64,000 nucleotides of DNA from Rapana venosa. Its lineage: Eukaryota > Mollusca > Gastropoda > Neogastropoda > Muricidae. The position numbers and the translations under genes are program-made. Every line of letters begins with the position of its first letter. Positions within the stretch are counted from its first letter, which is position 1. Location of the stretch: positions 24,626,635 through 24,690,634 of the forward strand of contig CM054140.1 of the NCBI GenBank assembly GCA_028751875.1. Direction: 5' to 3'. Shown in pieces: positions 28,591 to 63,942 of the stretch. Under the pieces are notes generated by a model, which was given only the letters and a program-made list of their open reading frames with translations, did not search any database and was not told the origin of the DNA.

Positions 28591-31585
28591 TGAAGTGAGA
28601 ATGAACAGCATGTAGCCTGGTAAAGACAGCTTCTTCCTTACTCAAACGGGTTAATTTTTCCCAGGTCTGTTTTCTTCCTTGTTGTTATGTAATATAGCAG
28701 AACACCCTTCACATCGGGACCAATCTGAAAAATGTTTGCTGTTAGTCTAGATGTTGTATATGAATACATTATTATGTCAAATTTAACATTTTATACAAAA
28801 TGGGAAAGTGTTGCACACACTAGCCATGCATTGTATACTTATTTTGTCTAAGTTAAGTGCAGTACTATTGTATTGGCCTCGCTTTTGTTCCTAAATAAGG
28901 TCAGAATTACAGTTCCCAGTACTTTCCATGTGAGATAAATCGTCAGTAATTACTCAGATGAAGTGGATTTAGTGATATATATATATATACATAAATGCTA
29001 ATACTGTAGTAATAATAATATGAAACTTGTATCAAGATATAAGCACCAGTGTTGTTGCTATGTATGCAATTTATGAACTATGATACCAGATGTAACTAAA
29101 CCATTTCAAAGTTCTGTTGTATTACATGAGGATATCGGACATTTCATTTTACAGCAGTTGCCCTGATGCTTGACTGCTCAGTGTTCATATTTATCTAGTA
29201 TGATCAGTCTTCAGTTATTCTTGCTCAATCCAAACCTTTACTAAGAGACTGTAAAAGTGTTGAATAGAAAATGTTTCTTTAACTCCACACATTCATGAAT
29301 AAACACACACACACACACGTACATAAGGAATCTTTTTTTAGAAAGTCAATTTAATGAGCAGCAATTTATCATAATCAACACACAAAGCGTACATATATAT
29401 ATATAATATAATGTAAAAGAAGTATTTACAATAAACTAATCAATGACATGACTAATCTATGCTCAGTATGAAAACTGTATCACAGAAAAGACTGATAATT
29501 ATTATACACACAACAACAACATAACACCTTCAGAAAAAATGATTCATTGTCACAACCTCCACAACCAATTTTTTTATACTTTTGACACTCATTCAAACTG
29601 ATTTAAGTACTCACAATGGTGTTCATACTTTATTTTTCTGTTGCAAAATTTTTTCTCACACAGCGACAATTGCAATGCAATGCAATGTAACAGATAGTTT
29701 TTTTTTTCTGAGATGTATGTATTCAAGGTGACACATTACCTGCAACATAACAAAATTTCTTTCCAGAATAGTGATATAGTCAGTCTCACTAGTTGTAAGC
29801 TTCCATTTTGAGAGCTTTCTCAGCTGAACTGAGCCGGTGACTGAAACTGAAAGAGATACTTCGATTGGTTGGTTGATTGTGTCTGATTAAACGTTATGAT
29901 TTAACACTTTTTGACATGTAGGCCTATTTTTGTTTTTTGTGTGTTTTTTTAGCAGTGAGAGACACAGAAAGCAAAGAACAGATCTGCTGCATGCTTTATG
30001 ATCACTCTGGAGAGGGACAGGCTCCGCCAGGTTCCACCTGCTGTGACACACTGACACTGCCTGAGTTTAGCCAGATTTTTTTCACTCCTCAAGGAGTTAA
30101 TGGAGAAGTCAAGTCAAGCCGTCTTGGCCCTATCTACAATGTTGCTGAGATCTTCTTCAAGTATTCAAAAACAAACTTTATTCATGGGTGTGGGTGTGTG
30201 TTTGTGTGTGTGTGTGAGGCACACAATTGTACTGCATTTCTTTCTTTGCGTCTGCTGCGCTTCTGAATTTGTTGGTCAAATCATTTCAATTCTTTTTCCT
30301 CATTCCTTATCTCTTTCCCCATTCTGCCACCGTCCTATCAGTTTTCTTTCTTCTCCCCCTGGCCTTGTAACCAAGCATACATAAATGATGAAATAATCTT
30401 CCTTCTTCATTCTGCGGTTAAGTTTCTTTTTTTTTATATCATCTGGTTACAATTCGACAAAATGGAGTACACCTCACCTGAAGAGTCTAAAAGCAATGGG
30501 ATTAAAAATGACAAAGGCAAATATACATGGGCAATTTTAGAAATATCATACAACAGTAATAAAGACAAACAACAATAATTATATAATCAACAGTTACAAC
30601 AATTATTATTGTCATTCATGATTTTTGAGGAGGTGAAATAAGAAAAAAACAACTGTTATCTACACCTCCTAAACAAATGTATTTTATAACTTCTGTCCAT
30701 GCAGTCTATCTGTTAGCCATTCATTTAATGATAAAACAGCATTTCAATATTTTGTTATACAAAAATGTCAAACCTTGGTTCATCATTGATGAATAATATT
30801 GATATCATACATAACACAAATCTTATTCAGCCGAGAAAGGTGAGAGACAAGGTCTTGCATAAATATTGATAATGTGGTGTACTTAAACCAAACAAGCTCG
30901 TAGTTAAATCCATCTCTTTTAACACTCCAGTGAAGAAAGTTGCTCCTAGCAGAATGAAAAAAAAAGAGAAACCACAGACACACACAACCCCCTCTCAGCC
31001 ATAGTGATTTTATCTTTTACATACAATAACCCCCAAATTATAAGTCATAGAATGATAAACAGGAGTTACAAATTTGAACTCGAGAAAAAAAAAGGCTATA
31101 CACATGTCTCAGCCACATACATTATACAGGTCAATTTTCCATTGTGCACTATAGCCCTACAACGTTGAATGCTCACCACAGATAAATCTTTCATGGAGTA
31201 GTCAACAAAAAGTAAGAACTGTGAGCTTGAAGGGAAAGGGAGGGAAAAAATGAATTGTTGAAAATGAAACATACAATGTTGATCCAACATGAAAACAACA
31301 AATAATGAAATATACAAACATGTACAAAGATGAAAATCCATTAATCCATTCATATTCTCTCTCTCTCTCTTAAACTCACACCCATCCAACGACCCACACA
31401 TACTCAACACACATTTTAAAAACAGCTACACACATCCACAAGTTCGGCAAGAAAGCTAAGAGACTTGTACACAAGAAATTTATTCATATCACATAAAACA
31501 CATTGTCAAGCACCTTTTCCAACCTACTCCTTCTCCCCCAACTTCTCCCCACTCCCCTATCCTAAATAACACTACTAAAAGTTTG

Positions 31586-31587
<2 letters not shown>

Positions 31588-31626
<39 letters not shown>

Positions 31627-31665
31627 AAAACAACATACAAAATATATATATATATATATATATAT
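31588..31665. repeat. (CA)n/(TA)n microsatellite
   Basis: A CA run followed by two TA runs. Confidence 0.9.
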
Positions 31666-33175
31666 ACAACATCCCTACCAACTCCTTTACAAATAATAAG
31701 TCAGAAATAAAGAAATGAACATTGAAAAAAAAAGGTACAAGTTCCTGTAATCCTTCTGCATTTTACCTTTTTACATCAGCAATATAGAAATGACATTGAA
31801 CCTTTAGGCTTCACCTCTTAAGCTTCTGTTTCAAGGATAGAATCTGCTTTTTTGGGGGGAGGAAGGGGGGGTGGTAGGGGGTGCACAGTTGGAGGATGAG
31901 GTGAGGTGATCATCAATTCCCTTACAATAGCAAAACTGAAACATACCTTCAGAGCAGACAGAACAGTGTTGACATGTATCACAAACAACAATGACAAACA
32001 TTTCGCAAAGACTTGCACAAATTCAAGAGTTCCCAATCTTCCCAACATCACTGCCCTTATGCATCTTATCACACCATGGAGTTCTAAACCATACTTTGGT
32101 TAACAATAGTAACAGCTAATGCTCCAGTGGATGAAGATATGTAACAACAACTTATGCAGCCTCTGTCCTCTTGGCTCTTTCACTCACTTGCCATGTATTT
32201 ACACACAGCATGCAAATACAAACTTGTTCTCGGCTATGTTGCTGGGGGGAAAAAACCTGATATTATATCTGCACAAAATTTGTGCTTTTCTTTTCTATTG
32301 GTCAATTTGACATAGCTTGATTCTTCCATATTGCACTGCTTGATTCTCTACCATTCATACTCGCATATATATATATAATAGGAAAAAATGCGCTGCTGTC
32401 AATTCTTGTATGTCTCTCTTCTCTCCCCTATTTCCTTGAAGTCATTGGGGCACTGCGCTCAGTTTTTCAGGCTGTCTTTTGAGCCCATCCTGATGCATGC
32501 TGGGTATGTTTGAGATTTTTACCTATATAATTATTTGACCTGTATGCATGGAGAGAATTTAGACAATGACAGAACTGAACTTTCAGTGGACAGGGCAGAT
32601 TGTAAAAATCCCCTCCCTTAAGTTTGCCAGACACTGCTATCCAGATTCGAACCCATGACTTCAGAGCCCTGTGAGGTGGAAGTCAAACATGTCAACCACT
32701 CACCTTTTTGCCAAAGAACAACCATCGGTAATCATTTATTTCAAATGAAGTCTTTCAACTACAGATCTATCTTGCATCTGCGATCTTTTGGATTCACCAC
32801 AAGTTCCTTTAGAAGCCGTGGGGATGTAGCGACTTGAGTTTAGTGGGGTTCCTATCTTCATCACCTCAGGGGATGTCACAAACTCCTTTGTAGACAACGG
32901 AAAGCTCATAGTATACTCTCTGTTCAATGCCTTCATGGACAAACATGGTGAAAGCACCTAAAAAAGAAAACAAATTGAAGGAGGGAAAATGAAACATTGC
33001 ACATGTAAGCCACAGGGATCATCTTCCATCCCCCTTTCTATGCACTGAAGCACAAGCATAAACAATTCCATCTCAACTATCCATCATACCCTTACCCCCT
33101 TAAAAAACCCCAAACCAAAATGATAACGCAGTCTGGAAGATTTGTTTAGAGCTAAAAATAGATACAACATCGGAG

Positions 33176-33440
33176 GTGGGATAGCCTAGTGGTTAGAGTG
33201 TTGAGCTCATGATCTGTTGGCCCAGGTTCAAGCCATCAACGAAGCATCTGTTTGAAGGGACCTTCCCCCAGGAGCACCATAAGAACAGCCTCTGCTGTCC
33301 CAAAAGTCTTTCGGATGAGACTTTACACTGAGGTACTGTGTGTGAACACATGCAGAGCATCTTACACACACACAATAAAACCAGTTCTACCTTTCTGAAA
33401 ATTAGGCCAAAGCATGCCAGTAGGAACTGATGACAGCATT
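33176..33440 (+). mobile_element. SINE family B, diverged copy
   Basis: The head GGGATAGCCTAGTGGTTAGA is preserved. The core reads AAAGTCTTTCGGATGAGACT, then ACACACACAATAAAACCAG and GCCAGTAGGAACTGATGACA. The 3' end is lost or replaced by a family F fragment in inverse orientation (33475-33575). Confidence 0.75.
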
Positions 33441-33474
33441 TTAAAAAAAAGCGTGCACACTGGTTTTGCGTTTA

Positions 33475-33575
33475 GACATCATCCCGAAGTTGGAATGCGG
33501 CTACCTCCATGGAGGGCAAAAACGATCACAAACACAAAAAAATCTTACCATTGTGAGCTCTGATTGAGGAATGAA
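33475..33575 (-). repeat. Interspersed repeat family F copy
   Basis: Plus strand reads GAAGTTGGAATGCGGCTACC, then ATCTTACCATTGTGAGCTCT, an inverted family F copy. Confidence 0.6.
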
Positions 33576-33594
33576 AAAAAAAATATACACACAC

Positions 33595-33690
33595 ACATAT
33601 ATATATATATATAGATATATAATTATATATATATATATGTATATGATATATAGATATATAATTATATATGTATATATATATATATATATG
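33595..33690. repeat. (TA)n microsatellite
   Basis: Interrupted TA runs with self-complementary potential. Confidence 0.9.
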
Positions 33691-34080
33691 CATCAATCAA
33701 TAAAAATCATAGGACAAACTAATAAAACTGTTTTCAGAATCATCCAATATCACACACGTGAAAAGACAAAATGATGACATTTTTTAAAAAAAACCCACAT
33801 CAACTCTCTCTTTAAAAAGTGCGCTGAGAACTCTGCATTTCAAACTCTCCGCTCAATACCGAAGGCATTATTATCTTTTCACAAAATTCAATGAAAATTA
33901 TGCCTCCTCAAAATCTTTGATAGTGTGTGATTTGTGTACACAACACAGCATGACTAAAGAGATCGGGGAACTTAATAATATCACATATGAAAAAAAAGAG
34001 AAACTATGATAAAGATAAATAAATTATAGCACATTTCAACATGAGGTATGAAACATGAATTCACAACAGCTGGTAAAACT

Positions 34081-34102
34081 AGCCCCCCCCCCCCCCCCCC
34101 CC
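34081..34102. repeat. Poly(C) tract
   Basis: About 20 consecutive C followed by A-rich sequence. Confidence 0.9.
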
Positions 34103-34555
34103 AAAAAAGAATCCCCCCCAAAAAAACAACAACACCCAAACCAACCAACCCAAAACACCAAAAATTTTAAAAGGAAAAAAATAGAGAAAAAAATGGACAA
34201 AACCGAAAAATATTAAATGAATAAACAAAAGAAGCCACCACAAAATAAGTGGAGAAAGAAGAGAGAATGAAAGAAAGAGAGACAAAAATGCACTAAGGAA
34301 GGTAACATGCTCACATTCACAAAATGCCATTTTTGAAAAGAGGAGACTAAGAATGACCGAAAAAACAAAAATCATAAAAAGGAAAAAAACAAAACAAAGC
34401 ATACAACAACAAAAAATCAAAAGAAGAAATAAAAAAAGGAAACAACAACCCCTAATTAACAGAGGACAGATGAAAGAGATAATAAAGGATAGTGGTGAGG
34501 GGAGTGAAAGTGAGGAGGGGTGGTGGTGAAATGACTGAATGAAGGACTGGAAGAT

Positions 34556-34619
34556 CCCCCCTCCCTCCACCCCCCCCCCCCCCCCCCCCCCCCCCCTCTC
34601 CCCCCCCCTCCCCCCCCCA
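34556..34619. repeat. Poly(C) cluster (G-rich on minus strand)
   Basis: Several C runs, the longest over 20, separated by single T residues or CTCTC. The minus strand can form G-quadruplex-type structures. Confidence 0.9.
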
Positions 34620-35364
34620 ACAAAAATTTACATCGTTAATCACCCACACATTTAACTTAAATGCCAAATTCAGACTCAACATCGTCAGGACTTGTAAGGT
34701 GAATTCAGCAAAACAAAAACAAAGATAGTAATGATAACATATCATTCATAATGCTTCCTGAGTAAAACACCTTTAATTTAAAAACCTCTGACTACTATAC
34801 ACACACACACAATGAAAGAATAACTTAAGTTCTTACTGCTGACATGACACTTCCTTTCTAAATTAGAAAAAATAAAACCCACATACACAACACCCCTCCC
34901 CCTCCTCTCCCCAAACCAATACCATGAAAAACTTGACCCCCACCCCCAAATCACTCCCTTGACTACTTGCGCTACCCCATCAGAGGTAGCCAAAGACATG
35001 CTGTATACAAATGAAAATAAATCTTGAAATTCTATGCAACAGTAACAAGTGAAGAGAAGAGAAATCAAACATGCGCAGTCTACCGTTCAGTGATTGTTTT
35101 CTCTTGTTTTCCAGCTAGAGTTCTGAGGACCACCCATAGTGAAACTTTAAAACGAGGAAAAGAGAAATCAAACATGCCCAGTCCACCGTACAGTGACTGG
35201 GGATTTTTTCTTGTTTCTCAGCTAGAGCCCTGAGGATCCCCCATGGTGAAGTTGTGAAGCTGCGACCGTTACCAGGGATTCTACATGATCCTACCGGCGG
35301 TCACTTCCAGTCAGAGTGTCACTGCCAGGAACGGTCGGGGTGGATTTATTTCATTTTTTAAATT

Positions 35365-35815
35365 TTACTTTATTCTTTCATATCGAGGATAATGGAATAA
35401 ACACTTATGTGCTTTTTTTACATCCAGTCCCCGTACGTATGTGGATTTGTGAATTCTGGATGGGATGTCTAGCCACGACCCACCCATCCACAAAGCAGCA
35501 GGCTGTGGATCCCATCCCCATCCAAGTCCTGACTTCACCCTCCCCTGGTCTTGGTGCTAGTCTTTCGTTCTGATGAGATAATAAACTGAGGACCCCCTGT
35601 TAAACATTTTTAGAGTGCGAAAAAGAACCTGTGGCAATGGGAGAGTTGTCCGTAGCAAATTAAATATAAAAATTTTTTTTAAAATGGATGTAAAGGAAAT
35701 GCATACACTCACACACTGCGAAAAAAGAGTGTCACAGAGGCACTACAGGCAACAGAGAAGAGCATCCTGAATTTCAAGCAGAGAAATCTGCTGTGATAGA
35801 AAGTGGTGCACACCT
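35365..35815. mobile_element. SINE B fragment followed by SINE A partial copy
   Basis: 35365-35460 is an inverted SINE B 3' end (TATCGAGGATAATGGAATAA). From about 35460 the plus strand carries SINE A sequence: CTAGTCTTTCGTTCTGATGA, GAACCTGTGGCAATGGGAGA and a 3' block about 35730-35815 with CAGAGAAATCTGCTGTGAT. Part of the A element is degraded. Confidence 0.6.
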
Positions 35816-36893
35816 TTTGGTCCCTTCTCAGAGCACACGGACTTGGTGGAAGGTTTCTTTTTTATTTTCTGAGGTGATAACAAAATGTCACATTGTGGAA
35901 CAAACCACTTATGTTATGTTACTGTTTGTTTATTCAGAAAGCTGATAGTCCTGCCACCCACGGATGCTATATTATGACAGTTGATATTATGACGACACCT
36001 GCAATGAACTGCTCTATGAGTGTATCAAAGAAAAAAAAGCACCCCTGAAGAATGATCATTACCAACCACCATGGCCAAAGAAAAAAAATTCTAAGGTTAG
36101 GCCGAGTTGGTAGATAGTTATGATAGTCAAAATAAAAGTCTGATTCAAAACCTTTTTTTAAAAAAAATAAAATAAAAAAATTGAAAAGCTGTCATGGGCT
36201 CACACAGGAGGAGACAAATACACACAAACACTTATACTTAAAGAAAGGGAGGGGGGTGGGGTGAGAGACACCCACACCTGCACAGAAAACTAGCTTGTCA
36301 GAATGACACAAACTCTTTTCTCGAACTCACTCCATTCAAAGAGTGTTGTTGTACTGCACAGCAAAGCAGCCTAGGACCTGACACAACGAACAAGAATCAG
36401 CAGTTTGCATTCACCGGAGTGCCCAGTTTCTTTACTGAGCAGATCGAACTGAAAGCAGGGGATCACATCAAACAAAAAGTAAAAGAAAAAAAAAGAAAAC
36501 AAGTTTAAAAAAAAAAGTCTTGACAACATCATAGCAGGACAAACATTTCCAATATTCATGTCACTGTGTTATTCTAAAAACTCACACTTCAACTCAAAAA
36601 CTGCAATTGTTTTTTTTTTTTCTTGTTTTTTTTTTACACATAATTTTATAAACATTATGACCATCTACCTACCTCTGGCTGTCGTTATTGATGAACTGAC
36701 ATCTCACCGCAAGGTGATCAAACACAACAGGCTTCTCCAGTCTCGGGATACTGTAGACAGCGTCACTGGTGTTCCCCGGTTGTTGTCTCCACGCCGTTTC
36801 TTCAGCACCAAACTGGCTCAGCCCTGAAGTGATTGATACACGGATTCCTGAGTCTTAATCATGATGTGGCTGATGCAGATGGTCCCTCCTCCA

Positions 36894-60136
<23,243 letters not shown>

Positions 60137-60437
60137 AGGACCTATTTTGACCTCCCTAGAGACGTTTTCCTTGAAAAATTGCTTCGAAGAAACAGAAACC
60201 AGAATAAATACGGAAGTTGACTACCGGAAAAGGCGATTATGCAAAGTTGTCCTTACTTTCGTTTATGCGGAGAAGAAGCAAATATTTTGTTTTCGCATTA
60301 AGGTAAGATCAACAGTCATTTTGTGTAAATCTGGATCTGGATCTGGATCAATACGTCGCAGTAACCACTTCTGGCTTTACGCGACGGATTGGGGGTTTGC
60401 GCTTAACTGCTAGTACTAATGCTGGTTGGTTCTGAAC
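60137..60437. promoter_or_regulatory. Probable HECTD3 5' UTR / promoter interval
   Basis: Only about 300 bp separate the HECTD3 start codon from the 3' end of an RT fragment. It includes a short TCTGGATCTGGATCTGGATC repeat. No TATA box was recognised. Promoter function is inferred from position. Confidence 0.4.
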
Positions 60438-61912
60438 CTAGTGCTGGTTCTCCCTGGTGAGGGCCCCTTTGAAGGAGCTCAGGGTCTTGGAATTGACGGT
60501 CTGGTCGCTGAGGTGGTTCCAGTCTATAACCGTCTGCACGAAGAAGGAGTGCTTGTACTGGTTGCACCTGCTGTCTGGGACTGTGTAGCCTCTGTTGTTG
60601 TTGCAGGCTGTCCTTTCTACTATGTTTACTGATTTATAGTCCTTAAAAGTCTTAGTCTTAATTCTACGTTTACCTTGGGGTTTGGGGGTAAAAAAATTTG
60701 ATGGCGGCATGGCCGGACAAGTCCTCAACCACTTTATACATAAAGGCTAACCTAAGCTGTCGCCTCCGGTCTTGTAATTTCGGCAGATGCAGGTCTTGGA
60801 GCATGGTCGTGACACAGCCAGGGTCTCTAGTATGGTAGTCTTGTTTTATGAATCTGGCTGCCCTGTTCTGGATACGTTCTAACTTTATCTATGTCTGTTT
60901 GGCAGTGGCTATCCCATACTGTGGCACCATATTCTAATGTGGATCTAACTAGTGATAGATAGGCTAATCTACGACATTCTTGTGGCAGTGTTTGAGGTTT
61001 TCGCTGTAAAAATCCTAACATTGAGCTTGCTTTTTTGGTAATTTTGTCTATGTGGGTGGTCCATTTCAAGTCGTTGGAGATGTGGATCCCTAGATATGGT
61101 GTTGATGCCACTTGCTGGAGGATGGTACTATTTAGTTGGTAGAGATAGTCTGATTCTTTTTTTATGTTTAAAATATAACACTTGCTGGCGTTAAAACGCA
61201 TCCCCCAATTTTCTGCCCAGGTTTCTAATTTCTTGAGGTCTTTCTGAAGGGTGATGTGGTCATCGAAGGTGCCTATTTCTCTATATAAAAGACAGTCATC
61301 TGCAAAAAGTCTTACTTGGGATGCGACTGATGTTGGTAGGTCATTAATGTGGCATAGGAAGAGTATGGGGCCTAACACAGTTCCTTGTGGTACTCCTGAC
61401 TCTACTCTAACTTCTTCTGATGTTTCTCCTTCTAACACTACTCTCATTGTTCTGGTGGTTAGGAAGTTTTTCAGCCAGGTGTGAATTTCTCCTACTATGC
61501 CATATTTTTCTAACTTATATAGTAGTTTCCTGTGGGGGACTGTATCAAAGGCCTTGCTAAAGTCTAAGATTGCTACATCTACTTGTTCTCCCTTGTCTAA
61601 TGATGATAGGAAGTCCTGGGTGGTGGTCAGGAGTTGGGACTCACAGGAGTAGCCAGAGCGGAAGCCGTGGTTTAAGTGTGTTAGAATATTATTCCTTTCT
61701 AGGTGTTCCATTAGGTGGCGGCATACTATATGTTCTAAAATCTTGCAGCATACTGAAGTAAGTGAAACTGGTCTATAGTTGGATGCTGTGTGTTTGTCCC
61801 CTTTTTTAAAGATACCTGATATATTAGCTTGTCTCCAGTCCGCCGGTAGAATTCCTGTGTCTAATGATTTTTGGTAGATGGTTGTTAGTGCTGGTGCTAA
61901 TATGTCTGTAAA
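60438..61912 (-). pseudogene. 5'-truncated jockey-superfamily (CR1/L2-like) retrotransposon reverse transcriptase
   Basis: The minus strand encodes reverse transcriptase from just before domain 1 to the C terminus: ADWRQANISGIFKKGDK, SNYRPVSLTSVCCKILEHI, HGFRSGYSCESQLL, ILDFSKAFDTVPH, SGVPQGTVLGPILF, the catalytic LFADDCLLY, ASTPYLGIHISNDLKW, and a C-terminal block with YKHSFFVQTVIDWNHL ending at a TAG (60438-60440). The main frame breaks near 60885, where DKVRT is followed by an out-of-frame tail; the downstream part continues in another frame. The endonuclease domain is missing. Same orientation as, and about 0.3 kb upstream of, HECTD3. The FADD box is intact, so decay looks limited, but the copy cannot make a full protein. 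Confidence 0.9.
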
Positions 61913-61979
61913 TAAATAAAAAGGGGGGAAGGGAAGAGGGTATACGTGTATGTGTGTTTACATATGTGTGCATGCATGC

Positions 61980-62010
<31 letters not shown>
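61980..62010. repeat. (TG)n microsatellite
   Basis: About 30 bp of TG, 70 bp beyond the truncated end of the RT fragment. Confidence 0.9.
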
Positions 62011-62013
<3 letters not shown>

Positions 62014-62149
62014 GGCATTTGCGCATGCAACTGGGTGGTGTGCATGCATATGTGTGTGAGCCTGCATCGTGTGTGCACACAACCACACGGTAACCGACAT
62101 GATTTATAATGGTGTATAAATGTGTGCTTGTGTATGTTTTTAATTTTTA

Positions 62150-62378
62150 ATTTTGTTCTTTTAAGAATAATGGAATAAGCACTTCTTTTTCTTTCTTAAA
62201 TTTTTCTTTAAACATCTGGTCTCTGTGTGCATGCGGTTTTGTAAATGTTGTCATCTGTTCCCACCAGCACAAACGGCCTGTTGTTCTGAAAGGTGGAACA
62301 GGTTTTAACACGTGCGTAAGATGTTCTGCATGCGTTTGCACACGAGACCTTGCTGTATAGTTTCATCTGAAGGACTGT
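62150..62378 (-). mobile_element. SINE family B copy
   Basis: Inverted: AAGAATAATGGAATAAGCAC to TATAGTTTCATCTGAAGGAC, diverged. Confidence 0.75.
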
Positions 62379-62479
62379 GTGTGTGTGTGTGTGTGAGTGA
62401 AAGATCCCCGGCATCCCCACAGGGAGATTACATTCCGACTTCAGGATGATGTCTACATACGACATAGTGTGCATGGGTT

Positions 62480-62605
62480 TTTAGAATTGTCATCTGTTCC
62501 TACCCACTCGCAATGGCCTTTTCTTCCAAGAGGCGGAACGGGCTTTAACGTGTGTGCAAGATGTTCTGCGTGTGTTTATTTATACACGGGTCCTCAGTTT
62601 TGTCA
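62480..62605 (-). mobile_element. SINE family B fragment
   Basis: Inverted central block: TTGTCATCTGTTCCTACCCA, AGGCGGAACGGGCTTTAACG and the core-side CTCAGTTT. Confidence 0.7.
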
Positions 62606-62940
62606 GGGTCACGGGATAGCCTGGTGGTTAGCGTGATGCGCTCGTGATCTGCTGACCCGAGTTCGATTCCCGTTCAAGAGGATTTTTCCTCTGGAGTTAA
62701 CATCAGTGCCAACTCCACTCCCCACAAAAGTCCTTCGGATGAGACTATAGGGGCCCTAAACCGAGGTCCCCTTGTGCGAACGCACGCAAAACATCTTGCG
62801 CACACGTTAAAACCCGTTCCGCTTTTCGGAAGAGTAGGCCATTGTGTGCCGGTGGAACGAATGACAAAATTTACAAAACTGCATACACATGGGGACTGGA
62901 TGGGGACTCCATCATCCTCGAAATAAAAGAATAAATAAAT
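62606..62940 (+). mobile_element. SINE family B, full length
   Basis: The head has GGGATAGCCTGGTGGTTAGC and CCGAGTTCGATTCCCG, then GAGGATTTTTCCTCTGGAGT, the core GTCCTTCGGATGAGACTATA and CTTGCGCACACGTTAAAACC. The 3' part is slightly shortened and ends CATCATCCTCGAAATAAAAG with an AAATAAAT tail. It is the cleanest head in the window. Confidence 0.9.
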
Positions 62941-63080
62941 ATCCGAAGGACTTTGAGGGGAGTGGAGTTGGTAGCCTACTGATATCATCAACTCTGGGGG
63001 TAAAATCCCCTCCAAAACAGGCATCTGCCCGGGCTGTCAGATCATGAGCTCAATGCTCTAACCACTAGACCACCCCCCAC
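62941..63080 (-). mobile_element. SINE family B 5' part, inverted
   Basis: ATCCGAAGGACTTTGAGGGG to CAATGCTCTAACCACTAGAC on plus: the head and start of the core of a diverged copy, adjoining the previous SINE tail to tail. Confidence 0.72.
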
Positions 63081-63411
63081 CCCCTTCTTTATCTGACATC
63101 TGTGCTGTGATAGGGAGGCACCCTGCACGTCTCTGGGTGTAAGGCAAGGTAAGTCAAGTCTTCAGCGAGATTTCAGCACCAAGGGAATTCACTCATACTC
63201 TCTTTAGTGAAGAACACCATCATAGGTTATCTGTATTGGATGAACTGTGAATTGCTATGAGCTGATAAAAGATATCGAAGCTCATATATTTCCTCCCTGA
63301 CACATCGAAATGACGACATACAGACACAGTCTTAGACACAGAGGCACAGACTCGACAAAGACAGAAACAGACAGACAGGCAGACACACACACACCACACA
63401 CACACACACAG

Positions 63412-63680
63412 AGTTAACATCAGTGCAGACTCCACTCTCCCCAAAAGTCCTTCGGATGAGATTATAAACCGAGGCCCCGTGTGCGAACGCACGCATAACA
63501 TCTTGCGCACACGTTAAATCCTGTTCCGCTTTTCGTAAGAGTAGGCTATTGTGTGCCGGGGGGAAAAGATGACAGAATTCACAAAACCTCATACACACGG
63601 GGACTGGATGTAAAAAAAGCACATATGTGCTTATTTCCATTATTCTCGATATAAAAGAATAAAATAAAAAAAAAATAACA
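63412..63680 (+). mobile_element. SINE family B copy, head truncated
   Basis: GAGTTAACATCAGTGCAGAC, AGTCCTTCGGATGAGATTAT and the full 3' end with AAATAAAA tail. Confidence 0.83.
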
Positions 63681-63824
63681 AAACACGCGCGCGCGCGCGC
63701 GCTCGCATTACAAGTGACAAAACACAAACTTTCAGTCACACTCAAACATCTGCTTTTCTGCTTTTCCTCCTGTCTCCCTTCGCCTAATATCACTGATTAT
63801 AGTGAAAAGATGTGAAATCTAAAG

Positions 63825-63851
63825 AACAAACGAACGAACGAACGAACGCAC

Positions 63852-63896
<45 letters not shown>

Positions 63897-63942
63897 ACAC
63901 ACACACACACACACGCACACACGCACGCACGCACACACACAG
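63825..63942. repeat. (CGAA)n and (CA)n microsatellite
   Basis: A short CGAA run, then about 100 bp of CA with CG interruptions, near the window edge. Confidence 0.92.

Larger units (their letters stand above)
24952..36893. other. Intergenic region between the convergent GT31-like and HECTD3 genes
   Basis: Includes the probable GT31 3' UTR to about 26.6 kb, the RTE-like insertion, SINEs at 28.2, 33.2 and 35.4 kb, TA/CA tracts (31.6 and 33.6 kb) and poly(C) tracts (34.1 and 34.6 kb). The 3' UTR of HECTD3 must start at 36893 and run leftward; I could not place its poly(A) site. No additional coding exon can be supported. Confidence 0.5.

Noticed and set aside
29937..30384. 109-residue plus-strand frame with scattered Cys residues
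   Set aside because: No recognised domain, no start context, no splice partner; composition resembles surrounding intergenic DNA. Possible but unsupported.
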